From the NCBI GenBank assembly GCA_003427395.1, contig BFEA01000266.1, positions 1,115,195 to 1,139,341 of the forward strand: DNA of 24,147 nt. The letters are read 5' to 3'. The notes beneath the pieces are model-generated. The model ran no database searches. It worked only from the letters and a program-made list of their open reading frames with translations, and was not told the origin of the DNA. The DNA comes from Chara braunii. Its lineage: Eukaryota > Streptophyta > Charophyceae > Charales > Characeae. How positions within the stretch are numbered: position 1 is the stretch's first letter; each line of letters starts with the position of its first letter. Made by a program: the position numbers and the translations under genes. Shown one piece after another: positions 8,054 to 17,534 of this stretch.

Positions 8054-10050
8054 TAGGTTCATTGTTTCCTTGCTGCCTCCTTGCTCCTCGTCTGAGCCAC
8101 ATTGCACGCTAGCCCAGACACCACATGCGTTGATTGATACAGACAGCAGGACGGCGGTTAAGGATGTCGAGAGGCGGCGAATCCAACGAAGGCCTACATG
8201 AATTTGGCGCAGATTCGCATTAATTGCATCCAACGGAGGAGGTGGTGGGAAATGAGCTAGGTGGGGCATAAAATTCATAACTCGCCCGTTCCATAATGGA
8301 ATTGGGTGAGTGAGGAGTCGATCTTGGGGTTTTTTTATAGGGTGGGCATGATGGTGAAGGCGGAACGGCGAATGGCGGACTGTACTGGGAGATAGGGAGG
8401 GAAAAAAAGGGTGTCGGGAAGAGTCAAAAGAGGAGTGAGATATATCTCCCCATATCCTAGGGATTTTTTTTTTTTTCTCTTCATTTTGTTTTCATTGTTT
8501 GGGTGCTGACCTTGAGAATAGCGCATCTGTCAGCATTCTGGCGGAAGATTCATTCTCATTTTGCACATTTAGAGAGTAGTGGAACGTGGCCAACCGGGGC
8601 GCTCATCATCGTAATCGTCGATTTGGAACCACGGGTTGGATCGTATTTTGACTCAGCAGATTGCGCTTATTGTGAACACAGTGATGTTTGTCCTCGTGCT
8701 CATTGGGATGATCTTCTTTAAATTTTGCACGTTCGTAGTACTCCTTTGCATGGTCGTGCTAGTGATGCTCTTCCCCACGCTCGACATCGTTAGGATCACA
8801 TACGTTGTGATCATTGTGATTTGTCATGTTGATGATCCTAGTGCTCGTAACTTTCTTCGCGTTGTTTTTCGTTGTAGACTTCTTTATTGTTGTGTGTATT
8901 CACATAGCGTTCATCATTCTTCATTTTGCGTGATGTCAATCACCACCTAGCTCGCTTTCGTGGTGTTGCATAGCTAAGGTGGTTTGTACCAGAATCTTCT
9001 TCCTTATGTGCTCAGGTATTTTGGTCCAGATCTTGTCACGGTGCTCCCCGGTGCAACAATCATCTCGACGCACTGCTCTTTTTGTGTGACTTGTGGCTTT
9101 TGCACTTGTCCACAGGGGTGCGCCTGCCTTACCTACACTACTCACGTTCACCTGGGCAGATCGACGGTTAGATACACAGAGAACAGGGACAAATTAGCAG
9201 CTAAGGTAGGAGGTGAGGGAGTGAGGAGAGAATAGAACAGTGAAAGAGGCAGGGGCGACTCACTTGTTTTCTTGCATCAGAGACTGTCCCCATGCTGCAT
9301 GTACTTAGCCACAACACCCGTACTCATCCCGCTGGTCACTACCTCTGTTTCGCTAGTGTATTTTTCTGCAATATCACTTAGATGGCCGCAGTTGCGACCA
9401 GACAACTTGGAGTTGAGGGGATGATTACGTGGTTGACAATTGTGTAGTCGGAATGTTGGCAAACTCTTTCACGGTGCCTGTTTAGAAATTCGGACCAAGG
9501 AGATCAGCATGCATGCGAACCAGTATGTGCTTAGCCCATGAGGCGGGAGAACTCTATGCAGCGGAACTTAGTCTGCCCACCACGTCCTGCTATGAGAAAT
9601 TCAAGTGTGAAGTATGTCTGTTGCGACTCGAAGTATTGTGAATCGTGCCTAAACAGGGTGAACCAAAGGAAATCTCAAAAAGGGGGCGACTCTATTTGAA
9701 CGCTGTGTTTCTAGGCTGCGTTTCTACGTTTTGGTCTGAAAAAACGGTGACATGAATCGAGGGAGAAGTCAAGCTCTTCAGAAGGGTCGCTGAAGCAAGT
9801 AGGGGGATGTTCAGAGCACTGGCTACGCTACTTCGTGATGACAATTCGACTATCTTCATGCGTTTTTGCCACGTTTTGGCCATCCTGCTGCGATTTTGTG
9901 GCCGCCATTGCGGGCCCTCGGGCGCATCAAGGCAACAAGGTTCTCTCTTGAGAGTTGAGTCCGTCCCTTTTTTACAATCCCACCTGTCGCCTGCCTTGTA
10001 TCTGAGTGTCTGAAACCACTCCTTCTGCTTTTCTTACTCTAAGTATAGTC
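8054..10050. other. Anonymous stretch with no supported gene
   Basis: Mixed-composition sequence with short frames only. The longest is a 104-codon hydrophobic plus-strand frame (8636-8950) rich in Val, Leu, Cys and Ile, which arises from T-rich sequence and has no recognisable domain. A T run lies at 8464-8475. I see no repeat structure longer than about 20 bp here. Confidence 0.5.
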
Positions 10051-10104
10051 TGAGGTTACGAGAGGAAGGCGGCATGCGGGATTGTAACTCGTAGGACTGC
10101 ATCT

Positions 10105-10164
10105 AGACTCTGTGGGGAGTCTGCCCACCGATTACGGGTGCTTTGCCGGAACTCAAGAGGAGTT
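10105..10164. repeat. Two small perfect stem-loops at the start of the AT-rich island
   Basis: AGACTC (10105-10110) pairs with GAGTCT (10117-10122). AACTC (10150-10154) pairs with GAGTT (10160-10164) around AAGAG. They precede the stem-loop arrays and mark the start of a region unusually rich in short hairpins. Confidence 0.4.
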
Positions 10165-10454
10165 ATGGAGGCAGGGAATTGAGTGGTAACCCTTCGACTC
10201 TCTCTATTAAACCCTGCTAAAACCCTTATAAGTACATCTCTCTATGGATGCCTGATTATACTAAATGCATCCCTAAAAGTTTTATGTTTGACTTTCCTGG
10301 GGTAAGTCAGAATAAACTAAAGGAATGCATCCGCAAACCTTAGTTTTTTTTTTTTGCTCGTCAGAAATCAGATTCTGAAGGGAGTGACTGGGGGAAGGTG
10401 GGAGGAAGGTGGTTTTGCTTGCAATGATTGGGTTTCCCTTGTTTTTTTTTTCCT

Positions 10455-11236
10455 CCCTAGCCAAACAATGTGGCCTCAGTCAGGCTGGACTATCGTATTG
10501 TTTGTGTTTTTGATAGTCAGACAATATGGTTTCAGTCAGTTCTGATTGTCATACCCGTGTAGATTGTTATTTGAACAGTCAAACAAAGTGGCTTCGGTCA
10601 AACCTGGTTGTTGTTTTTCTTGTAATTTTTCTGTTGACAGGGTTTAAGAGTTGGGTAATGTGGTTTCGGTCNGACCNAACTACTTGTTTTTTTTTCTGAG
10701 GGAGGTTTGGACTGGAGACTAAGCAAGGTGGCTTCGGTTTGGCTTAGTGTGAAGTCGCGCACATAACGAGAAACCTAAGAATATGATTTTCTATATATTT
10801 TTATTATTGAACGAGTTAGTCAGACAATGTGACTTCGGTTTGGTCTGACTATAGCCTATCACAAAAGGTGAAGATAATATTTAATTAAAAATATAAAGAA
10901 TGTAACCTAAAGGCGGACTGAGCAGTTTGGGTTCGGNGGTCTGACTATAGCCTATCACAAAAGGTGAAGATAATATTTAATTAAAAATATAAAGAATGTA
11001 ACCTAAAGGCGGACTGAGCAGTTTGGGTTCGGTTTGGCTCACTCATAGTCTTCAAAAGATTGAAGGGCTCAAAGAGTTAATATAAAGTTGGATATTAAAA
11101 CACTGGGCATGACTAGACAATGTGGATTCGGTTTGGTATAGTTAACTGCCTAATGAATAGTTAAGTAGTAGTGCCCTCTGTTTTTTGTATATACAGGCAA
11201 AGGTTAAGCAATGTGGCCTCAGTTTGACTCAACCTT
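10455..11236. repeat. Array A: nine stem-loops with a conserved loop and covarying arms
   Basis: Conserved loops (consensus AATGTGGCTTCGGTTTG, variants allowed) start at 10467, 10523, 10585, 10657, 10725, 10826, 11020, 11119 and 11220. An extra one at 10924 belongs to an assembly duplication. Each loop is flanked by 8-9-nt arms that pair within a copy. For example AGTCAGAC/GTCTGACT (10826, 9 of 9 pairs with one more base), ACTAAGC/GCTTAGT (10725), GTTGGGT/ACCNAAC (10657) and GGTTAAGC/ACTCAACC (11220). The 5' arms read outward as Y-R-R-R-Y-Y-R-R in every copy, so they differ only by transitions. The loop holds C(TTCG)G, the form of a stable UUCG tetraloop, with a weak GGC/GTY stem around it. 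Spacing is 56-72 bp for the first five copies and about 98-101 bp for the later ones. No coding frame crosses it. Function and transcribed strand are unknown. Confidence 0.8.
10842..11032. other. Exact 95-bp duplication around a single N: probable assembly artefact
   Basis: Bases 10842-10936 and 10938-11032 are identical and separated only by N at 10937. Overlapping contig ends joined by a placeholder give exactly this picture. It creates a chimeric stem-loop at 10924 that should not be counted as a genuine array member. With the duplicate removed the spacing of loops in this part becomes a regular 98-101 bp. Confidence 0.85.
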
Positions 11237-11239
11237 CTT

Positions 11240-11530
11240 ATGTCATATGTAAGTTGGGGTATTGAGACTTTACTTAACTGAGAGATGATAAACCACTTTG
11301 TGTGAAAACAACTTGGGGAATTGGTGAGAGTACTTACTTATTGTGGTATAAAGTTGCGTGTGGTTGAGTGTGAGTTTTACTTGTTCTGAGTCATAGCTTT
11401 GATAGGTAGTGGTTTGGATGCTCGCCGTGTGCTGGAGCTGTAGGAGGTAGTTCAATTCTTGCATTTTCTCAGTTAACTTTATTTTACTTAGTTAATTATC
11501 ACATTTTTCTGAGATCATTTTTTTTACTTG
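11240..11530. other. AT-rich linker between the two stem-loop arrays
   Basis: No frame above 65 codons and no recognisable gene. T-rich runs lie at the right end before array B. Confidence 0.5.
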
Positions 11531-11534
11531 GCTT

Positions 11535-12170
11535 TGTTTAAATTTTGAAAAACATTTTCCCTACGGGAAGCGCTGCCAAAATTTATACAAATTCAAAGAG
11601 TTAGTTAAATATTTATATTTTTTTAAAGTTCAATTTTTGTTTGAGTTCATACTTGACATAGTATAAGTCCGGGAAACCTACTTCTCTAAAGAAAATGCTG
11701 CCCAATTTTTAATTAATTCAGAGAGTTAGGCAAAATTTGACTTTGTAAAGTCAGTGTTACTTTTAGATTTTGTATTTATCCTTGTATAAATTTTGAAAAT
11801 ACATTTTTTCTATGGAAAGCACTGCCGAAATTTGTACAAATCTAGAGAGATAGTTAAATTTTGTTCTGGCAGAGTTCATATTCTCCTGAGTTTATATTTG
11901 ACATAATGTAAATTTGAGAAGCCTCTTTAAAGAAGATGCTGCCAAAATTTTTACTAAATCAAAGAGTTAGACAAAATTTGACCTCTAAGGTCAGAAGATC
12001 ACTTTCAAATTTTATATTTCGTCTTGTATAAATCCTGCAAAGACACTTTTCCTACGGGACGGGTTGCCAAAATTTCATGAAATCTAGAGGAGTTATAATG
12101 TTTTAAAACCATTAAGAGCTTGGCAGTCTGCCCTCGCGTAGGGGAGATACTGTCGAAATTCATGACATTT
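11535..12170. repeat. Array B: dimeric tandem repeat with small compensated stems
   Basis: Six half-units each end in a small hairpin followed 7 nt later by GCTGCC or a variant (about 11572, 11697, 11821, 11938, 12063, 12150). Most then read AAATTT, AAATC and GAGTTAG. Half-units 1, 3 and 5 resemble one another (TTTTGAAAA, then TTCCC-TAC-GGGAA-type stems), and 2 and 4 resemble one another (TTGACATA, then TTCT-CTAA-AGAA-type stems). The true period is therefore a 241-249-bp dimer. A second stem after half-units 2 and 4 changes in compensated fashion: GACTTTGTAAAGTC against GACCTCTAAGGTC. The sixth half-unit is shortened (CCCTCGCGTAGGGG). AT-rich and noncoding. Confidence 0.7.
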
Positions 12171-12213
12171 TCAGATAAGTATCAGAGGTGAGGTAGGGAG
12201 TTAGGATTATTTT

Positions 12214-12351
12214 AAACAGCCATTTCGTCAAAACGGACATATTATATTTTTTGAACGAAATCAAAACTGATTTTTTTTGCCAAAATCCGGCCGGAATTTT
12301 TTGCTCCTGGGGGTCCCCCCTACATGTATCTGGTCTATGGTTGAGACCAGA

Positions 12352-12419
<68 letters not shown>

Positions 12420-12424
12420 CCTCT

Positions 12425-12464
<40 letters not shown>

Positions 12465-12615
12465 TATCTAGTCTCAACCATAGACCAGGGGGGTCCGACG
12501 TTTTGGGAACGCCGGACCCCCATAGCAAAAAATTCCGACCGGATTTTGGCAAAAAAAATCAGTTTTGATTTCGTTCAAAAAATATAATATGTCCGTTTTG
12601 ACGAAATGGCTGTTT
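12214..12615. mobile_element. 402-bp foldback (MITE-like) element with poly-T core
   Basis: Left arm from AAACAGCCATTTCGTC (12214) and right arm ending GACGAAATGGCTGTTT (12615) are near-identical inverted repeats for about 90 bp, with one visible difference (CCGGCCGG against CCGACCGG). Homology resumes nearer the centre at TGGTCTATGGTTGAGAC. The right arm carries about 20 extra bases (between GGGGGTCCG and GGACCCCC) missing on the left. Nested inside the left arm is a 9-bp hairpin, ATCTGGTCT/AGACCAGAT. The core is 65 T (12355-12419), CCTCTG, then 38 T (12426-12463). TTAT occurs just outside or at both ends and may be a target duplication, but its register is ambiguous. There is no transposase, so it would be nonautonomous. 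Confidence 0.85.
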
Positions 12616-12619
12616 TTAT

Positions 12620-13120
12620 AAGTCACTCAAGCTTAGATTGGACACTTGCATGTGTTGTGTTGCAGGTCGCTCTTATTTCAGATTGATTTAATGTTTGACT
12701 AACTTCAGCCTAATCCTACGAAGATTATCTTCTGTTATTTTTTGATAACACGTCGGTTTTCGACTCAACTCTAACTCATTAACTACTCAACCTAAGGCCT
12801 TAACCCATTTGAGTTGATTTTGTTTCATTGGAGTTTTACCCAAACTTTTATTAAATGACCATTTAAAAAGGATAGAGTCTTTGTTTTTGGGACGGTTGAA
12901 CAAATGTTAGGTCTTGTATGGATAAGGCAAAGGAGTGTGAGCGCAGAAAGTGGTTAACGTTGAACCCGTGTAGTGCATGAATTTTTGTTGAATCTTTGAT
13001 ATGATTGGAGGTATGCTTGTGGTTCGGATTCTGGATTTGATTGTCTGTGATCTCATATATATTGATTGGAGGGAGTCTCACTGTGATTGTAAGAAGTGAT
13101 CATCTCATATTATATACCCC
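12620..13120. other. AT-rich stretch without a gene
   Basis: Only short frames are present. Nothing recognisable on either strand between the foldback element and the AT microsatellite. Confidence 0.5.
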
Positions 13121-13122
<2 letters not shown>

Positions 13123-13173
<51 letters not shown>

Positions 13174-13200
13174 TATATATAAATAGATAGATATATATAT
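13123..13200. repeat. AT dinucleotide microsatellite
   Basis: TATATA runs from about 13123, broken by ATACATA and AAATAGATAG, to 13200. Confidence 0.9.
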
Positions 13201-13209
13201 GTATGTCTT

Positions 13210-13800
13210 AAGTGTCCGTGCGGGTTACTGCAACTGCGCGTAAGGGTTGAGCGAATTTTGCGTTGAGAGAAAAGGGAGATCTCCTTTTATCATTTTACTT
13301 CTTAGAATTATTGTGGTTTAACGTTGTAGTCCGTGATAACCATTAAAGTCAAACCCATTGACTTCTCTTCAGGCCCTAGATGATGGAGTTATTTTTCATA
13401 TCCATAAGGATAAACTACCACAACAGGCTGGAACCTGTGTACCACCCACTTTCCGTAGGTTGCAGAAGAGAGTGTGGTTCTCAACCGTCTTAGCAGTTAT
13501 CTAGCGTCGAGAGATTAACCTCTTAAGACGTGCGTCAACCGACACTTGAATGTTGAAAATGACCTTTGGGATCATTCAGGGCCACATGATTATGGGTACT
13601 GCATAGTACGCCATCACTGAGAGTGCTTGCGTATTTATGTATGGCTAGTCGATGTAACTAAGACTTGTGTCGCCAATATATTTTATTTCAGAGCCGCGCA
13701 CTCGATACTCCTTTATTCCACTTGGTAAAAGTTGTGGGTTGAATATGAAAAGTTGACTAGGCGCGATTTACGTACGAGAGTTTGATTTTATTTTCGTGAG
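13210..13800. other. Hairpin-rich noncoding stretch
   Basis: No frame is supported. Perfect small inverted repeats include GGAGATCTCC near 13278, AAGTCAA/TTGACTT (13346-13352 with 13358-13364) and ACAGG/CCTGT near 13421-13437. Composition returns to mixed toward 13.6 kb. Confidence 0.4.
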
Positions 13801-14064
13801 ATGTATTGCGTGGTTAAATTTGACCGTCCTAGTCGACCAGCGAAGAATCGCGTTCGAGAGATCCGCGCCTTGGGCGACGGTTCACACACGGGTCCAATTC
13901 GGGCATTAACCGCACGTACCCCCTATGCTACAACGAACGAGAAACACCCTCTGTCAGGCGACCTCTGTGATTGCATACGTAAAACCTTCGCATGTGGTTC
14001 GGTAGCTCGGCGGGGATACGCCCACCTAAGGGATGGTGAAAACTCCCGCGGATGAAGGTAAGCT

Positions 14065-14096
14065 GTACAACTTTCGCAGGTGGGGGTAAGTTGTAC
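14065..14096. repeat. Perfect 9-bp inverted repeat
   Basis: GTACAACTT (14065-14073) pairs with AAGTTGTAC (14088-14096). GGTAAG precedes TGTAC at both sites as an imperfect direct repeat too. Confidence 0.55.
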
Positions 14097-14140
14097 CCCG
14101 CGTGGACCTATCCTTTCATAGAGGTTCACGAGAGGTATAG

Positions 14141-14246
14141 CTGGCGCAATCGGTTAGAGCAGCAACACTCTACGACGAAGTCCTGCAAATCATGCGTGAC
14201 GCGGCCAGGAGGGTTCCCTTCGTGGGACCGATGCACTCGACACCGT
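14141..14246 (+). repeat. Dispersed ~105-bp repeat, copy B (plus orientation)
   Basis: Inverted partner of 7932-8036. It begins CTGGCGCAATCGGTTAGAGC, which looks like a tRNA D-arm with an internal A-box, but copy A does not preserve that motif. It ends about 160 bp before the Myb/SANT-like pseudogene start, so it may belong to the same element's 5' region. Confidence 0.8.
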
Positions 14247-14407
14247 TTCATGGCAGACCATCTCCGGAAGATTGTCCTTTTGTGTGTCGTCTTGCTGATC
14301 CTTGTGGTCATCGTCCTCTTGCAACTGCTGGTTTGTTGCTCGGTCTTGCGAGGACTCACAAGTGGAGGTTGTCGAGCATGACATCGCATAGGAAGCCGAG
14401 AGCAATC

Positions 14408-15954
14408 ATGGCAGGTGCGAACGGCCATGAGAGGTACACATACGACATGGGAGCAGACCCGATATTCGGTGATGGGAACGAAGCCCTATCTCGGTTCAAC
14501 CCTAGCCTTTATGCCCATCTGTCGTCCCATCAACAGACCCTGCCAGATGACGAGACTTGCCCCCCCCCCCTCCCTGCCACCCTGCCATTAGCGTACGGAT
14601 CCACCCAGTCAATGTCGGAGGGTGCACGAACGATGATGCAGGGTGCGGCCAGCGAGGGAGTGATGACATTGATCCTGTATTCTCACGGCCGACGTGGGAT
14701 GTGCCCGCCCTTGGATCTTCAATTCTCCTCCTGGGGTCAGAGAGCAGTCACGCGCACTGTTATCATTGATCACCCCAGCCAATCCACCGGTGAGCCATCG
14801 GGCAGTGTGCAAGGAGGTCGCGACAGTCACAACCATGCAAGCCATCCAGGACCGGCTACGTCTGCGTACAAAGACGACTACGCCAGTGGCCAGCGGCTAG
14901 GGTTTCAGTCCAGTGGTCAGGGGTCCATCAACTGCGGTTGCGGGGGTGCAATAGACCAGGCGGTCAACAAGCTCGCCATCAACGACGCGCTGTGTGGAGA
15001 GAATCATTGCTCGAGTACCGACCGTGTGGGCAATGAGTGGCAGGGAGCGTGAAGCAGAAGGAGATAACTGTGTCGATCGTGCGACCAATGGAGAGGATAT
15101 GGATGACGTGGAAGGCGACACAGAGGTGGACCACGAACGGGGGCTGAGAGGGGTAGAGGAAAGGGAAAGGCGAGGGTGGTTGGTGTGGATGGCGGAGATG
15201 GGATAGATGGAGGTCACACCTTTTGGAGTTTGGATGAATCCCTTGTCCTGGTGCGGGGCAAGAGGGATTACGAGGAGGCGATGGCTGCCGCAGGGACAAA
15301 TTTTGCTAGAATAAAAAACAAGGAATGGAAGTGGACGAACATCGCCAAATGGATGTTCGCACAAGGGGTGATCAAAGAGTGGGATGCGTGCACGAAGCAT
15401 TGGGAGAATGTGATAGGGTGGTACAAGAAAGTTTTGGATAGGGAGAAGGTTTCGTGTATGCAGTCTTTTTTTACACTCACTCTTAAACAACGGTTTGAGA
15501 AAGGATACAAGTTCCAGATGGACTGATGGTTGTATGATGCGATTGGTTCCATGCAGAGCAAAAGCCAAATGGCCCATCCTCCGAATCTGGTCGGCACTCG
15601 GATATCACAACGACAAGGGGGTGAGGGGGGGTGGAGGAGGGGAAACTTCCGCAAGTGACAACTGCGAAGGCGATGGCGACGACGGGAGTGGACATGTTGG
15701 CGGAACAGTTGGTGCGAAGATGGCGAAGAGGAAGAGCGCGCAACAAAATGTTTTTGAAGTTGTGAAGAACGTCATGCAGTCCCACTCCAAAGTCGTTGTC
15801 GATTTTGTGGACAGGGCGAGCAAACGACAGTGCGATGTGCTGCAGCATTAGTGCGACATTATAGAGAGGGAGGTGAGAGCACATGAGATGCATTGCCAGG
15901 TTTGGGCTATGTGACGTGTTGTTGAAAATAGCGCAAGCTCTTTGCAAGGATTAA
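14408..15954 (+). pseudogene. Decayed Myb/SANT-like (trihelix-type) DNA-binding protein of a repeat family
   Basis: Starts MAGANGHERYTYDMGADP at 14408 in frame 2. An acidic part follows in frame 3 (about 15030-15200), then the DNA-binding domain in frame 2 at about 15215-15460, with the tryptophan-spaced signature FWSLDESLVLV, EWKWTNIAKWM and CTKHWENVIGWYKKV expected of Myb/SANT-like domains. After FQMD a TGA stop at 15524-15526 interrupts, and the frame continues WLYDAIGSM. The C-terminal coiled region AKRKSAQQNVFEVV to ASKRQCDVLQ is in frame 3 (15718-15849), and the last part, LLKIAQALCKD, is back in frame 2 and ends at TAA 15952. At least four frame changes and several stops mark it as broken. 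Such proteins accompany some plant DNA transposons (PIF/Harbinger) and are, from memory, abundant in Chara. Whether this copy was mobile is not visible here. Confidence 0.75.
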
Positions 15955-16049
15955 GAGTGACCTTCGCTGCGGGGATTTGGGTGATGGTGCACGAGGGGGG
16001 TGGAATGACGGGGTTAAGGGAGTTTTATTTGAGGGTTGGTGGCGCTGCA

Positions 16050-16110
16050 GGGTGATGGGGGGTAGGGGGGTGGGAGTTTGATTTTTGGTGGGGTGTTGGA
16101 TAGGGGGGAT
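16050..16110 (+). repeat. G-rich tract with quadruplex potential
   Basis: GATGGGGGGTAGGGGGGTGGG at about 16056-16076 has enough G triplets with 1-2-nt loops to form a G-quadruplex. Further GGGG runs follow. It lies just past the pseudogene end. Confidence 0.55.
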
Positions 16111-16119
16111 GAATGTCAC

Positions 16120-16595
16120 ATCTCGCGGGTCTAGGGATTTTGGATGTCACGTATGCAACAAGACCAGATAGTCAGGACCTCGAACCAACAACAGAATTGC
16201 ATCACGAGTTTAAGCGATCATTGTTGTTGTTTCACTGACAATGTCATGTTTCAAAAAAATAGCCATGAAACGGGAGGTAGGGGGCTGGGTGCGGCCGTTG
16301 CGCTAACTATGCGAAACCCGACCAGAGACAGTAGTGGTCCTTCCCATAGTCGATGACGCATAACGACGTTCTGTTGGCTCGAAAACTATTTGCCTCAGTA
16401 ATTCCGAGAGCAATAGTTACCCGCTTATATATTCTTAATATACACGTTATGGTGTGTTCCACCTGTGGAATACCTGGGGACAAAATAGTACGCTCCTCGA
16501 CTACAATAGCGTCATAATTTGAGTTTATTATCTGAGCTTGCTACTACGGAGATTCCTACAGTAACACCATTCGGTCTGTGCCTATAGAATCAAAG
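16120..16595. other. Intergenic stretch without a gene
   Basis: Between the Myb/SANT-like pseudogene and the LINE. No frame over 70 codons and no repeat seen. It may include the LINE's 5' untranslated part. Confidence 0.4.
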
Positions 16596-17475
16596 CGGAA
16601 ACCGACAGTAGATGAAGAAGACGAACAACAAACGGTGGAGGTCGCAGCTTGGAGCAGCCGACAAGGAACGAGACCTTAAGGCCCAAGTATATGCATGATC
16701 CTGAAACCTGAGAAAAAGAGGGGAATACTGTATTTGTCCCAACGTTCAGAAGCCTCTATTTAAACTTTACTATTTAAAGATGCCATAGTCTTAAAAGTTA
16801 GGACGAAAATTTAATTTTGCCTATTGCTGAGAAACAGTGCATTAGGGGAATCCTCTCCCAATGCTGTACGGATGAAATTTTACCCAAAAACTTAGCACCA
16901 AACACAGTTGAAGTGGGGGATGATTATGTCTGAGTCACAGTGAACCCTTAGTTCTACCGAATTCAGGCCGAGTGGCTAAAAGATCATGAAGTGTCTATAT
17001 TCTTTGGAGACGACTCGACGTCTCTCCCAATAGATGTAAAAGAACAGCTTGTCCGAGTTTACAAGAATGGTTGAGCGACGACTGACCAACAATCGCCTTC
17101 CTTGAAGAGAGGTTTATTTTACAATGAGGGCAGAAACCTTGTCACATATGTAGCGTCAGCAAAAGAATTAACCACTTGGATGCTCGGGGTAGGACAGATT
17201 CAAATCGAGCTTGATAAGAAGATGTATACATTCTCCCTTAAACCACGGATGAACGAACAAGAGCTATGGGAGTGGCGTGAAGTCTCGAAGCATAGGTTAT
17301 TCCGGATCCGCTACCAACAGGTTCCCGTTGCTGCCCTGTCTCCATTATACGGTGCGGTTGAAGATGCATTTGGAAAAGTGGCAAAAGAATTCCCTGCGTA
17401 TAAGGATCTCGACTCTCCGAGTCTGATGAACATCTAGTTTGACTTGGAATTGATCACTCAATTGCGCTACAAGCG
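16596..17475 (+). pseudogene. LINE ORF1, N-terminal part
   Basis: Frame 2 reads through RSLEQPTRNETLRPKYMHDP, GNTVFVPTFRSLY, then EWLKDHEVSIFFGDDSTSLP and RGLFYNEGRNLVTYVA, to WREVSKHRLFRIRYQQVPVA and SPSLMNI followed by a TAG and FDLELITQLRYKR. The last open piece is 17102-17437 (111 codons). The W-x-R...Y-x-x-VP-x-x-A...G pattern recalls the N-terminal domain (DUF4283-like) of plant LINE ORF1 RNA-binding proteins. Seven or so in-frame stops, each reachable by a single transition from a sense codon, break it. The similarity is recalled, not searched. Confidence 0.7.
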
Positions 17476-17534
17476 CTTTTTGGTAGTCGATCTGACACAC
17501 GTGGTCAACGACACTCCAAATCTTCACTGAAACC

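Noticed and set aside
8636-8950. Small hydrophobic, possibly membrane protein (104 codons)
   Set aside because: T-rich DNA gives hydrophobic codons by default; no conserved motif, no neighbours, and length is within chance.
9255-9385. Possible minus-strand exon with a GTGAGT-type donor and TTGCAG acceptor
   Set aside because: The frame meets a stop before the donor site and no partner exon is visible.
10205-10235. Telomere-like AAACCCT repeats
   Set aside because: Only two imperfect motifs, not an array.
10455-11236. CRISPR array
   Set aside because: The repeated part is a loop with variable flanking arms, spacing drifts from 56 to 101 bp, no adjacent cas genes, and the context is eukaryotic.
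12160-12568. Poly-Lys and poly-Phe frames
   Set aside because: Translation of the poly-T core and inverted arms of the foldback element.
14133-14205. Complete tRNA gene
   Set aside because: Only a D-arm and A-box-like stretch is present. No anticodon arm, no T-arm with a B-box at the right distance, and the motif is lost in the other copy of the repeat.
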